Positions 1 to 10,777 of a DNA stretch of 64,000 bases are shown here, one piece after another; the stretch's first letter is position 1, and each line of letters opens with the position of its first letter. The notes below the pieces were generated by a model. That model did no database searches. It saw nothing but the letters and a program-made list of their open reading frames with translations, and was not told the origin of the DNA. The translations under genes and the position numbers were made by a program. Origin of the DNA: Brachybacterium massiliense (GTDB taxonomy: Bacteria > Actinomycetota > Actinomycetes > Actinomycetales > Dermabacteraceae); assembly GCF_900184245.1 (NCBI RefSeq), contig NZ_FXXB01000006.1, forward strand, positions 248,001 through 312,000, read 5' to 3'.

Positions 1-1
1 C

Positions 2-52
2 GACGCCATGGCCGCATTCATGATCCGCTGGATGAAGCAGCGGGGGCTCTGA
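2..52 (+). CDS. C-terminal end of an upstream protein (partial)
   Basis: An open frame enters from the left edge and stops with TGA at 50-52. The visible tail is 16 residues ending MKQRGL. It precedes the pyruvyl transferase/glycosyltransferase gene by 49 bp on the same strand, so it may belong to the same surface-polysaccharide locus. The fragment is too short to assign a family, and the call rests only on frame continuity and spacing. Confidence 0.4.
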   Translation, partial: DAMAAFMIRWMKQRGL

Positions 53-101
53 CTCCTCCGAGGAGGAGCGGTCCCGCTCCGAGACGTAGGAGGAGAAGCC
101 G

Positions 102-2423
102 GTGAAGGTCGCCCTGCTGTGCGACGTGGACCAGAGTGTCTACCACGTCGGCGACGAAGCGATCGCGACGATGAGCACGCGGCGCCTCCGAGCACGTGGC
201 CACGAGGTCGTGCGCCTCTCGCGCCACGAGAAGTACGGGCCGGGCGGGTCCGCACCGCGCGAGAGCATCCCGGCGCTGGTCTTCCCCTGGCCGCTCGAGG
301 ACCGGGGCCGGTACCTCGAGGAGATCCGAAGCGTCCTGGCAGGGGACGTTAGGGCCCTTCCCGCCGAGGACAAGCTCTTCGGGATCATCGAGCAGCTGCG
401 CGGGGTGGACGCGCTCGTGATCGGCGGGGGAGGGAGCTTGAACTCCCGATACGGCTGGCTGCTTGACGAGCGCCTGGCCACCGCGCTCATCGCCCGCGCC
501 CTGGGCAAGCCCGTGGTGCTGACCGGTCAGAGTCTCGGGCCCGAGCTCAGCCCCGCGGACCGCGAGAGCGCCCGTGAGCTGCTCGAGCTGTGCAACCTCG
601 TGGGTCTGCGCGATGTCCATAGCATCCGGATCGCGCGCGACCTGTGCCCCGACCATCCCGCCCTGGTTCAGACCCTCGATGATGCGGTGGGCCTGGGTAT
701 GCCGGCGCACGGCGAGGATCACGAGGTCGACCCGAGCCTGCTCAGCGTCACCCTCGGCGGGGACGGTGACCCTCTTCCCCGTGACGACTACATCGCGTTG
801 GCCTGCGCGGTGATCGAAGAGGTCGCTCAGCGCACCGGCGCCCGGATCGAGCTGGTCCCGCACATGGCCGACCCCGATGACGGCGGCGGAGACCTGGCGC
901 TGCATCAGGAGGTCGCCGCGCAGCTAAGCATCCCGGCGACGGTGCTGCCGATCGCGCTGGACACCGAGGCCGCCGTGCGCACCACCCGGGCCGGCTGGGT
1001 GATAAGCACCCGCTTCCACCCGGTTGTCTTCGGCACCGCGGCCGGCTCCTCGGTGCTCGCGCTGCCCCTGAACCGCTACGGGCACACCCGGATGGACGGG
1101 GCGATGCGGAACGCGGGCCTGGCGGGCGCCGCGGTCCCCGCCGCCGCGCTGTGGGACCCGGTCTCCGGCGGACCCTCCTCACTCGTCGCACCCCTGGTCG
1201 AGGCGCTGATCGCCCGCCGCGAGGAAGAGCACGCGCATCTGGTGAGCGCCAGGCCCCGCCTGCTGGCGGCGGGCGAGGAATGGTGGGACCGCGTCAGCAC
1301 AGCCCTGGAGCAGGCAGCCGCCGAGCCTGTCGGCCTCGTTGACCCTATCGGAGCCGGTCTGGAGCCGGTGATGCGCTGGGACGCGAACCTTCGCGGCCGC
1401 CTTGCCCCCTGGACCCGCACCGTCGGCGGTACCGGGGAGCCCTCAGTCGCCGTCATCATGCGCACCCGCGACCGGCCCGTGATGCTTGACCGCGCCGTCC
1501 AGGACCTGCTCGGCCAGACCCGACAGGACTGGGAGCTGGTGATCGTCGACGATGCGGGCGACGCCGCCGCGGTCGATGCGGTCGTCGCCCGGCATACGCC
1601 CGAGGCCGACGGACGGATCCGCGTGATCCACCGCGAGGTCTCCACGGGCATGGAGGCGGCCAGCAACCACGGACTGCGCGAGACCACCGCGCCCACGGTT
1701 TCTGTCCATGACGACGACGACACCTGGCATCCCACCTTTCTCCAGCAAACCCTCGCCCACCTCGAGGCCCATCCGGAGCAGGGGGCCGTGGTGGTGCGCA
1801 CCTGGGTCGTCCACGAGCGCGAGACCCCCACCGGATTCGTCGACGAGGAGGCATTCCCCTTCTGGGGCGAGCTCGAGGGGGTGCGTCTGCTCGACTACGT
1901 CGCCGTAAACCGCAACGTGCCGATCTCGATGCTGCATCGCCGCAGCGTGCACGAGATCGTCGGCCTGTACGACGAGTCCATGCCCGTGGTCGGTGACTAC
2001 GCCTTCCACCTCCAGCTGCTCCGGCACACAGAGATCGGCTTCCTGGACCGCCCGCTCGCTCAGTGGCGCCAGCGCCCCTCCGCCGTCGGCGCCGACAGCA
2101 ACTCGATGTTCGCCGCCTCCGGCGGGCACCGCCATCACGACGCGGAGCTGCGCGAGCGCTACTTCCGGCAGTGGGTGCAGGACAACGGCCTCGGACTGCC
2201 GATGTTCCTGTCCAAGGACACCGAGGCGCACGTGAGCCGCAGCGAGGAGCGCGTGCTGGAGGAGCTGCGGTCGCTGCGGGCGGAGGTCGCGCAGCTGCAC
2301 GAGCGTCTGGATCGGATCGCGGAGCCCCGCGAGGTTCCGGGGATGCGGGCGCTGGTGAGCGGTGCGGGCCGGCGAGCATGGGACATGGTGCGCAGGAACC
2401 GGCCCCGCCGCGACGGGGCCTGA
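102..2423 (+). CDS. Fused polysaccharide pyruvyl transferase / family 2 glycosyltransferase
   Basis: A 773-aa protein with two enzymatic halves. Residues 1 to about 400 look like a polysaccharide pyruvyl transferase: a GGGGSLNS loop near 108-115, TGQSLGP near 141-147 and a STRFHP segment near 305. From about residue 447 a GT-A type family 2 glycosyltransferase begins (VAVIMRTRDRP, ELVIVDD), with an acidic DDDDTW metal-binding motif near 537. Residues 712-742 form a predicted coiled coil, and the C-terminus is basic. The GTG start at 102 follows a strong AGGAGG-type ribosome binding site at 88-95. By family knowledge, such proteins add ketal pyruvate and sugars to cell-wall or capsular glycans; substrate and acceptor cannot be told. 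No signal peptide is seen, so the protein probably acts at the cytoplasmic membrane face. Confidence 0.8.
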   Translation: MKVALLCDVDQSVYHVGDEAIATMSTRRLRARGHEVVRLSRHEKYGPGGSAPRESIPALVFPWPLEDRGRYLEEIRSVLAGDVRALPAEDKLFGIIEQLRGVDALVIGGGGSLNSRYGWLLDERLATALIARALGKPVVLTGQSLGPELSPADRESARELLELCNLVGLRDVHSIRIARDLCPDHPALVQTLDDAVGLGMPAHGEDHEVDPSLLSVTLGGDGDPLPRDDYIALACAVIEEVAQRTGARIELVPHMADPDDGGGDLALHQEVAAQLSIPATVLPIALDTEAAVRTTRAGWVISTRFHPVVFGTAAGSSVLALPLNRYGHTRMDGAMRNAGLAGAAVPAAALWDPVSGGPSSLVAPLVEALIARREEEHAHLVSARPRLLAAGEEWWDRVSTALEQAAAEPVGLVDPIGAGLEPVMRWDANLRGRLAPWTRTVGGTGEPSVAVIMRTRDRPVMLDRAVQDLLGQTRQDWELVIVDDAGDAAAVDAVVARHTPEADGRIRVIHREVSTGMEAASNHGLRETTAPTVSVHDDDDTWHPTFLQQTLAHLEAHPEQGAVVVRTWVVHERETPTGFVDEEAFPFWGELEGVRLLDYVAVNRNVPISMLHRRSVHEIVGLYDESMPVVGDYAFHLQLLRHTEIGFLDRPLAQWRQRPSAVGADSNSMFAASGGHRHHDAELRERYFRQWVQDNGLGLPMFLSKDTEAHVSRSEERVLEELRSLRAEVAQLHERLDRIAEPREVPGMRALVSGAGRRAWDMVRRNRPRRDGA

Positions 2424-2442
2424 TGCCCGTCGGCTCTCGGCG

Positions 2443-2495
2443 AGCCGGTCTCAGCTGTCGCTGACGCAGGTCGTCGACGACAGCTGAGACCGGCT
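2443..2495. terminator. Long hairpin between convergent genes
   Basis: Perfect 18-bp inverted arms at 2443-2460 and 2478-2495 with a 17-nt loop lie between the glycosyltransferase stop and the purL stop. There is no T tract. It probably ends transcription from both sides. Confidence 0.75.
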
Positions 2496-2539
2496 GGCGG
2501 CGAGCACGCGGGAGTGGTGCGCCGGGAGCCGCCGGATGC

Positions 2540-4903
<2,364 letters not shown>

Positions 4904-4971
4904 CGCGGTGTCGGTTCCGTTCGTCACGAGGGCTGGGGAGCGCGGGGCGGGGAGCCCGACGCGGCGCCCCC

Positions 4972-4977
4972 AGTCTA
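4972..4977 (-). promoter_or_regulatory. Likely purL -10 box
   Basis: TAGACT on the minus strand, about 70 nt upstream of the purL ATG. No clear -35 is seen. It supports the start at 4903. Confidence 0.45.
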
Positions 4978-4990
4978 CGATCGCGGCGCG

Positions 4991-5031
4991 GACGGGGGCG
5001 GTACCGAGCACCTGCTGAGACCGCCCCCGTC
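4991..5031 (-). terminator. Terminator of the acyl-CoA oxidase transcript
   Basis: Perfect 12-bp arms (4991-5002 and 5020-5031) with a 17-nt loop, just downstream of the acyl-CoA oxidase stop and before purL, which runs in the same direction. Confidence 0.7.
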
Positions 5032-5044
5032 GGCGCCGCGTGCC

Positions 5045-7210
5045 TCAGCGCTTCGCGGCGGCCGCGGCGCGGCGCGCGCGCTTCTCCTTGTCGCGCAGCG
5101 TCTTCTCGCTCACCGGGGCCGTGCTGCTGGCCCGCTGGGCGCGGAAGTAGGCGGCCGCCTCGTCCTGCCGCTCTTGCTCGCCGCCGAGTGCGATCGGGGC
5201 GCGCACGTGCCCGGGGCGCACGTCGAAGGCGGCGATCAGGTCGAGCACGTGCGGGCGCAGACGCCACAGCAGCCGTCGCAGGTCGCCCTCGATCTGGCGG
5301 CCGCGCTGGGTGGAGATCATGCCGTTGAGCAGGAACCAGGCCAGGTCGTCGTTGATGGCGGTGAGGCCGAACAGGTCACGCACATCGGTGAGCACGGCGC
5401 GTGAGTCCTCATCGCCCAGTGCCTCGATGCCGGCGGTGAAGGCGCGCCAGCGCACCAGATCGGCGTGGGCGCGCGCGGCGTCGAGCATCTCCACCTGGTG
5501 CTTGTTGACCTCGGCGGCGGCGTCGGCGGGGCTCATCTTCGCGGCCCCGCGCAGCGAGAGGGCGACCTCCTCGACCTTGATCCGGGCGCGGTCGGCGAGC
5601 ATCTCCTCCTGGAACTCGGCCTGGCGCATCGAGTCGAAGGCGCGGCGGGAGTTGCCGCGGTCGGCGACGCTCTGGCCCAGGCTTGCCCAGGGGGTGTGCC
5701 GCTTGGCGAGCACCTCGGCGCGTTGGGCGATGAAGCGGCCGATCCCGGCGCGGTCCACGTTCTTGAGCTCGGAGGTGTAGTCGGAGAGCAGACGCTTGGC
5801 GACCAGCTGCAGCAGGATGGTGTTGTCGCCCTCGAAGGTGGTGTAGACGTCGAGGTCCTGGTGCAGGCCCACCAGCTGGTTCTCCGCCATGAATCCCGCT
5901 CCGCCGCAGGCCTCGCGGCACTCCTGGATGGTGTCCATCGCCAGGCGGGTCGAGGTGGGCTTGAGGGTCGCGGCGAGCGTCTCGAGGTCCTCACGGGACT
6001 CGGGATCGTCGGCGCGGCCGGAGAAGACGTCGTCGAAGGCCAGCAGCAGCTGCTCGTGCGCGAACGCCCCCGCGTAGGTCTCCGCGAGCTTGGGCAGCAG
6101 GCGGTGCAGATGTGCCTGGTAGTCCATCAGCACCGTCTCCTGCGTGGGATCGGCGGCGCTGAACTGGCGGCGCTGGGTCGCGTAGGTGATCGCGATGTGC
6201 AGCGCGAGCTGGCTGGCGCGGATCGCAGAGCCGTCGAGCGAGACGCGGCCCTGCACGAGGGTGCCGAGCATGGTGAAGAAGCGCCGGCCGGGCGATTCGA
6301 TGGGGGAGGTGTAGGTACCGTCGGGCGCGACGTCGCCGTAGCGATTGAGCAGATTGGTGCGCGGGATGCGCACCTGGTCGAAGGCCAGGCGGCCGTTGTC
6401 GATCCCGTTCAGGCCGCCCTTCTCGCCGTCGTCCTCGCTCGAGACGCCGGGCAGCAGCTCGCCGTCGGCGTCCCGCACCGGGACGTAGAAGCAGTGCACG
6501 CCGTGGTCCACGCCGTTCGTGATCAGGCGCGCGAACACGGTCGCCGCCTTCGCATGGATCGCGGCGTTGCCCAGGAAGTCCTTCCAGGCGGCGCGGAACG
6601 GGGTGTGGATGATCCACTCGCCGTCCTCCCCGCCGTCGGGGTCGTAGGTGGCGGTGGTCGCCAGGGACTGCACGTCGGAACCGTGCCCGATCTCGGTCAT
6701 CGCGAAGGCGCCGGGGGTGGTCAGGTCCATCGCGTCCGGCACCCAGGCGCGCTGCTGCTCCTCGTTGCCCAGCTGCACGATCGCGGAGGTGTACAGGCCC
6801 CACTGCACGCCCGCCTTGATCTGCAGGGAGGGGTCGGCGACGACCAGCTCCTCGAAGGAGGCGACGTTGCCGCCGTTGTCATTGGGGCCGCCCAGGTGCT
6901 CGGGCAGCATTCGGTGGGAGACGTCCTCCTCGGCGAGCAGGCCCAGCTGCTCGAACACGCGCTCGCGGTGCTCGGCGACCGAGGCGTCGATCGGGCGGTG
7001 GAGCTCGGGGCGGGCGGCGCGCTCGCGGGCCTCGCGGCGGGCGTCGGCCCATCGGCCCAGCAGCGCCTCGGAGACCTGTTCGATGTCCAGGCGCGGGCTG
7101 CCGCCGGGAGGGATGGGGATGGGGCCGGTGGGATTCGCGGTGGTCGACACGTCGGAGGTCGTCCCGTCGGCGGTCGGCAGGGCGGGTGCGGTGCGGGAGT
7201 CGATGGTCAT
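5045..7210 (-). CDS. Acyl-CoA oxidase / acyl-CoA dehydrogenase family flavoprotein
   Basis: A 721-aa FAD enzyme for the first step of fatty-acid beta-oxidation, making a trans-2-enoyl-CoA. Seen: a low-complexity N-terminus of about 40 residues, the flavin-binding stretch FAMTEIGHGSDVQS near 166-178, ACGGAGFMAENQ near 434-445, and YTTFEGDN near 455-462 holding the likely catalytic Glu. A long helical tail follows. The length and the FEGDN context fit acyl-CoA oxidases better than the ~380-aa dehydrogenases, but whether oxygen is the acceptor is not certain. Its ATG overlaps the TetR stop by 4 nt, so it is translated in one operon with its likely repressor and faces the thiolase/FabG/MaoC genes. 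Confidence 0.9.
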   Translation of the reverse strand: MTIDSRTAPALPTADGTTSDVSTTANPTGPIPIPPGGSPRLDIEQVSEALLGRWADARREARERAARPELHRPIDASVAEHRERVFEQLGLLAEEDVSHRMLPEHLGGPNDNGGNVASFEELVVADPSLQIKAGVQWGLYTSAIVQLGNEEQQRAWVPDAMDLTTPGAFAMTEIGHGSDVQSLATTATYDPDGGEDGEWIIHTPFRAAWKDFLGNAAIHAKAATVFARLITNGVDHGVHCFYVPVRDADGELLPGVSSEDDGEKGGLNGIDNGRLAFDQVRIPRTNLLNRYGDVAPDGTYTSPIESPGRRFFTMLGTLVQGRVSLDGSAIRASQLALHIAITYATQRRQFSAADPTQETVLMDYQAHLHRLLPKLAETYAGAFAHEQLLLAFDDVFSGRADDPESREDLETLAATLKPTSTRLAMDTIQECREACGGAGFMAENQLVGLHQDLDVYTTFEGDNTILLQLVAKRLLSDYTSELKNVDRAGIGRFIAQRAEVLAKRHTPWASLGQSVADRGNSRRAFDSMRQAEFQEEMLADRARIKVEEVALSLRGAAKMSPADAAAEVNKHQVEMLDAARAHADLVRWRAFTAGIEALGDEDSRAVLTDVRDLFGLTAINDDLAWFLLNGMISTQRGRQIEGDLRRLLWRLRPHVLDLIAAFDVRPGHVRAPIALGGEQERQDEAAAYFRAQRASSTAPVSEKTLRDKEKRARRAAAAAKR

Positions 7211-7884
7211 GCGTGCAGTCCCTTCATGAGCCAGGTGACCAGGTGGGTCACGAGCTGATCGGAGGTGAGTGGGGTGGTGCGCCGGGTGGGTGCGGCGCGG
7301 CCGGTGAGCTCCTCGTCGGGCTCGCCGTCGGTGCTGTTGTCGGTGTTGTTGTCGATATCGGTCATCCAGGTGTCGACCGCCCTCTCGACGAAGCCCACGG
7401 CGCCGTGGGCCCAGACCTGGGGTGCGGGGGTCTCGGTCGGCAGGAAGGTCGCCACCAGCCGGGAGACGGAGGAGAGGAAGTGGTTCAGCCCGTCGCTGGG
7501 GCGGGTCACGAAGCGATACACGCCCGGGGAGCGTTGCGCCGTCTCGACGTAGGCGAGGATCATCGCGTGGATCCGCTCGTCGGGGGCGGGGGTGCGCCCC
7601 ACCCGTTCTTCCAGGGTGCGCATCTCCGCGAGCAGCTTCGCGTGCATCGCGGACAGGATGCTGCGCCCGAGCGCGCGCTGGAGCTGGGCCTTGTCCTCGA
7701 AGTAGCGGTACACGATGGACTTCGACGTGCCCGAGGCCGCGGCGATGTCCTCCATCGTCACGTCGGGGCCCTTCTCATGGATCAGGTGCCGGGCCACATC
7801 GAGCAGCTCGGCCCGTCTCTCCTCCCGGTGGCGGGCCCAACGGGCTGATCGGCCGTCCACGGGGGCTTGCGTCGTCGCGTTCAC
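7207..7884 (-). CDS. TetR-family transcriptional regulator of the fatty-acid cluster
   Basis: A 225-aa regulator. A TetR helix-turn-helix lies at about residues 44-66 (MEDIAAASGTSKSIVYRYF), followed by a C-terminal ligand-binding region. A Asp/Asn/Thr-rich insert near 180-195 (DIDNNTDNSTDGEPDEE) is unusual. The GTG start at 7884 directly abuts a 31-bp palindrome, leaving no room for a ribosome binding site. A TACCCT -10 box lies 7 nt upstream, so the mRNA is probably leaderless. The gene is co-transcribed with the acyl-CoA oxidase and divergent from the thiolase operon, so it likely represses both and responds to an acyl-CoA. The ligand is inference. Confidence 0.9.
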   Translation of the reverse strand: MNATTQAPVDGRSARWARHREERRAELLDVARHLIHEKGPDVTMEDIAAASGTSKSIVYRYFEDKAQLQRALGRSILSAMHAKLLAEMRTLEERVGRTPAPDERIHAMILAYVETAQRSPGVYRFVTRPSDGLNHFLSSVSRLVATFLPTETPAPQVWAHGAVGFVERAVDTWMTDIDNNTDNSTDGEPDEELTGRAAPTRRTTPLTSDQLVTHLVTWLMKGLHA

Positions 7885-7915
7885 AGAACCTAGGGTATCA
7901 AGTACCGTCGGTTCT
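7885..7915. promoter_or_regulatory. 31-bp palindromic operator overlapping the tetR promoter
   Basis: Two nested inverted repeats share the same centre at 7900: AGAACC/GGTTCT at the outer ends (7885-7890, 7910-7915) and GGTA/TACC inside (7894-7897, 7903-7906). The minus-strand -10 box TACCCT (7892-7897) lies within it, and TTTACA (7917-7922) is a possible -35. Binding here would block tetR and probably the divergent thiolase promoter. Confidence 0.8.
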
Positions 7916-8059
7916 ATGTAAAGTGCTCCGCAGAAGATTCTCCGGAGCGCGTCGGCGGAACGCGAGCGGACGGGCCCGCCCGGCCCGTACTATCCCGCAG
8001 CCCCGACCCGGCACTCCGACCCTCGCAGCGACCACAGTGACCACGAAGAGGTGCACCCC

Positions 8060-9382
8060 GTGACCCAGCCCGACTTCCCGCGCGACGCCCTGATCCTCGG
8101 CGGCAACAGGATCCCCTTCGCCCGTTCGGGCGGCCCCTACGCGGGCATCTCCAACCAGGACCTGCTCACCGCGGCGCTCGAGGGCCTGGTGGCCCGCTAC
8201 GGCCTGCAGGGCGAGAAGCTCGGCGAGATCGCCGGCGGCGCCGTGCTCAAGCTCGCCGGGGACCTCAACCTCACCCGCGAGAGCGCCCTGGGCACGCCCC
8301 TGGACCCGCGCACCCCCGCGATCGACATGTCCAAGGCCTGCGCCACCAGCCTCGAGACCGTGATCCATGTGTCCAACCGGATCCAGCTGGGCCAGATCGA
8401 CTCCGGCATCGCCTGCGGCGTCGACTCCGCCTCGGACTCCCCGATCGAGGTCACCCCGCGGCTGCGCCGCATCCTGCACCGCGCCTTCGCCGCGAAGACC
8501 GCGATGCAGCGCCTCAAGGCGCTCGGCGCGATCCGTCCTGCGGACCTCGCCCCGGTCCCGCCCCGCAACGGCGAGCCCCGCACCGGGCTGTCCATGGGCG
8601 AGCACCAGGCGCTGACCACGGCTCAGTGGGGCGTGAGCCGTCAGGAGCAGGACGAGCTGGCCCTGGCCTCTCACAGGAACCTCGCCGCCGCGTACGACGC
8701 CGGCTTCTTCGACGACCTCGTCACCGGCTACCGCGGGCTCTCGCGCGATCAGAACCTGCGTCCCGATTCGACGCTCGAGAAGCTCGGCTCCCTCAAGCCC
8801 GTCTTCGGCGTGAAGTCGCCGCAGGTCGCCGAGCCGAGCATGACCGCCGGCAACTCGACCCCGCTCTCCGACGGCGCCTCCTCCGTGCTGATGGGCAGCG
8901 CGGAGTGGGCCGCCGAGCACGGCCTGACCCCGCTCGCCCGCGTGGTCGACGCGCGCAGCGCCGCCGTGGACTACGTGCACGGCGACGAGGGCCTGCTCAT
9001 GGCCCCCGCTTACGCGGTGCCCGAGCTGCTGGACGCCAACGGTCTGGCCCTGCAGGACCTCGACTTCTACGAGATCCACGAGGCCTTCGCCTCGACCGTG
9101 CTGACCACCCTTAAGGCCTGGGAGTCCGAGGAGTTCTGCCGTGAGCGGCTGGGGCGCGGCGGAGCGCTCGGCGCGATCGACCGCGACAAGCTCAACGTCG
9201 CGGGCTCCTCCCTCGCCGCTGGCCACCCCTTCGCGGCCACCGGCGGGCGGCTCGTGGCCACCCTCTCCAAGCTCCTGCACGAGCGCGCCAAGGAAACCGG
9301 CCGCGTCCAGCGCGGCCTGATCTCCGTGTGCGCCGCGGCCGGTCAGGGCACCGTCGTGCTGCTCGAGTCCGTCACCGACTGA
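8060..9382 (+). CDS. Acetyl-CoA C-acyltransferase (thiolase)
   Basis: A 440-aa thiolase that cleaves 3-ketoacyl-CoA in beta-oxidation. Motifs: nucleophilic Cys in SKACATS near residue 94, HEAFAST, GHPFAATGGR and the C-terminal general-base Cys in SVCAAAGQG. GTG at 8060 is preferred to GTG at 8051 because GAAGAGG at 8045-8051 is then well spaced as a ribosome binding site. It is the first gene of a fadA-fabG4-maoC operon transcribed away from tetR/acyl-CoA oxidase. The set resembles the M. tuberculosis fadE5/fadA2/fabG4/htdX group (Rv0241c-Rv0244c) as remembered. Confidence 0.93.
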   Translation: MTQPDFPRDALILGGNRIPFARSGGPYAGISNQDLLTAALEGLVARYGLQGEKLGEIAGGAVLKLAGDLNLTRESALGTPLDPRTPAIDMSKACATSLETVIHVSNRIQLGQIDSGIACGVDSASDSPIEVTPRLRRILHRAFAAKTAMQRLKALGAIRPADLAPVPPRNGEPRTGLSMGEHQALTTAQWGVSRQEQDELALASHRNLAAAYDAGFFDDLVTGYRGLSRDQNLRPDSTLEKLGSLKPVFGVKSPQVAEPSMTAGNSTPLSDGASSVLMGSAEWAAEHGLTPLARVVDARSAAVDYVHGDEGLLMAPAYAVPELLDANGLALQDLDFYEIHEAFASTVLTTLKAWESEEFCRERLGRGGALGAIDRDKLNVAGSSLAAGHPFAATGGRLVATLSKLLHERAKETGRVQRGLISVCAAAGQGTVVLLESVTD

Positions 9383-9436
9383 TCACCGCGCGGCCCTCCC
9401 GCACCCCGCACCCGTCGCCCCGACCCGGAGGTTCCC

Positions 9437-10777
9437 ATGACCGATGCCTACACCCGCTTCATCCGCTCCGCCCCCGGCGGGGCCCTCGCCAAGCAGCTGG
9501 GCCTGCCCCGTCCCGCGAAGCTCCTCCGCCGCGAGGACCGTCCCGAGCCCGTGCTCGGACCGGTCGTGGTGGTGGGGGACGGCGCCGGGGCCGACGGGAT
9601 CGCGCACCTGCTGCTCGAGCGCGGCGTGGACGTGCGCCGTCGCTTCGAGGAGCTGCGGAAGGTCGGCTCGGTGATCATCGTCGCCGACGAGATCTCCGCG
9701 CCCGCGGACCTCAGCCCGCTCGTGCTCCCGCTCGCCGGTGCGATGCGCAGCCTCGTCCCCGGGGCCCGGGTGGTCACCGTGTCCCGTCCCGCCCGCGGGT
9801 CGGACCCGGCACGGGATGCCGCCCGCGGCGGGGTCGAGGGCTTCGTGCGCTCGCTCGCCCACGAGATGCGCGGGGGCGCGACCGCCAACGGGATCCTTGT
9901 CGAGGACGGCGTGGGCCTCGACGCCCCCGGTGTGCTCGGTGCGCTGCGCTTCTTCCTCTCCGCCCGCAGCGCCTACGTCACCGGTCAGATGCTGACCGTC
10001 GCGAGCGGGGCCGGCAGCCACACCGAGAACGAGTCCCTGCCCCTGGCCGGGAGGACGGCGCTGGTCACCGGCGCCGCCCGGGGCATCGGTGCGGCGATCG
10101 CCCGCACTCTCGCCGCCGACGGCGCCCAGCTCGTGGTGCTGGACATCCCGGGTGCGGGCACCGAGCTGGCACGCCTTGCCAATGAGCTGCGCGCCGTGCC
10201 GATCCAGCTTGACGTCACCTCCGCGGGCGCGGGCCGGCGCCTGGTGGAGGCGCTGCGGGAGCGGGGCCTCGCCCTCGACGTGCTCGTGCTCAACGCCGGC
10301 ATCACCCGCGACAAGCTGCTGGCCAACATGACCGCCGATCGCTGGGACGCGGTGCTCGCGGTGAACATCAGCAGCCAGATCACCCTCACCGAGGCGCTGA
10401 TCGAGGCCGGGGACGTGCTGGGCGAACAGCCGCGCGTGGTCTCCCTCGCCTCCACCAGCGGCATCGCGGGCAACCGGGGGCAGACCAACTACGCCGCCTC
10501 CAAGGCCGGTGTGATCAGCTTCGTCGAGGCGCTCGCCGCGCAGCTCGACTCGCGGGGCGGCACCGCCAACGCGGTGGCCCCCGGCTTCATCGAGACCGAG
10601 ATGACCGCCAGGATGCCGGCCCTGACCCGGGAAGTGGCCCGCCGGCTCAGCTCCCTCCAGCAGGGAGGCCTGCCCGTGGACGTCGCCGAGGCGATCGCCT
10701 TCCTCTCCACCCCGGAGGCGGGCGGGATCCGTGGCGAGACGCTGCGCGTGTGCGGCCAGAACATGGTGGGGAAGTGA
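9437..10777 (+). CDS. High-molecular-weight 3-oxoacyl reductase, FabG4-like
   Basis: A 446-aa two-domain reductase, about 200 residues longer than ordinary FabG. The N-terminal 200 residues form a divergent Rossmann-like domain without a cofactor motif. The C-terminal half is a classical short-chain dehydrogenase: TGAARGIG at 211-218, NAG at 287-289, Ser near 342 and YAASK at 352-356. By analogy with mycobacterial FabG4 it interconverts 3-ketoacyl-CoA and 3-hydroxyacyl-CoA. The start follows a clear GGAGG site, and its stop overlaps the next gene (GTGA), so the two are translationally coupled. Confidence 0.9.
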   Translation: MTDAYTRFIRSAPGGALAKQLGLPRPAKLLRREDRPEPVLGPVVVVGDGAGADGIAHLLLERGVDVRRRFEELRKVGSVIIVADEISAPADLSPLVLPLAGAMRSLVPGARVVTVSRPARGSDPARDAARGGVEGFVRSLAHEMRGGATANGILVEDGVGLDAPGVLGALRFFLSARSAYVTGQMLTVASGAGSHTENESLPLAGRTALVTGAARGIGAAIARTLAADGAQLVVLDIPGAGTELARLANELRAVPIQLDVTSAGAGRRLVEALRERGLALDVLVLNAGITRDKLLANMTADRWDAVLAVNISSQITLTEALIEAGDVLGEQPRVVSLASTSGIAGNRGQTNYAASKAGVISFVEALAAQLDSRGGTANAVAPGFIETEMTARMPALTREVARRLSSLQQGGLPVDVAEAIAFLSTPEAGGIRGETLRVCGQNMVGK

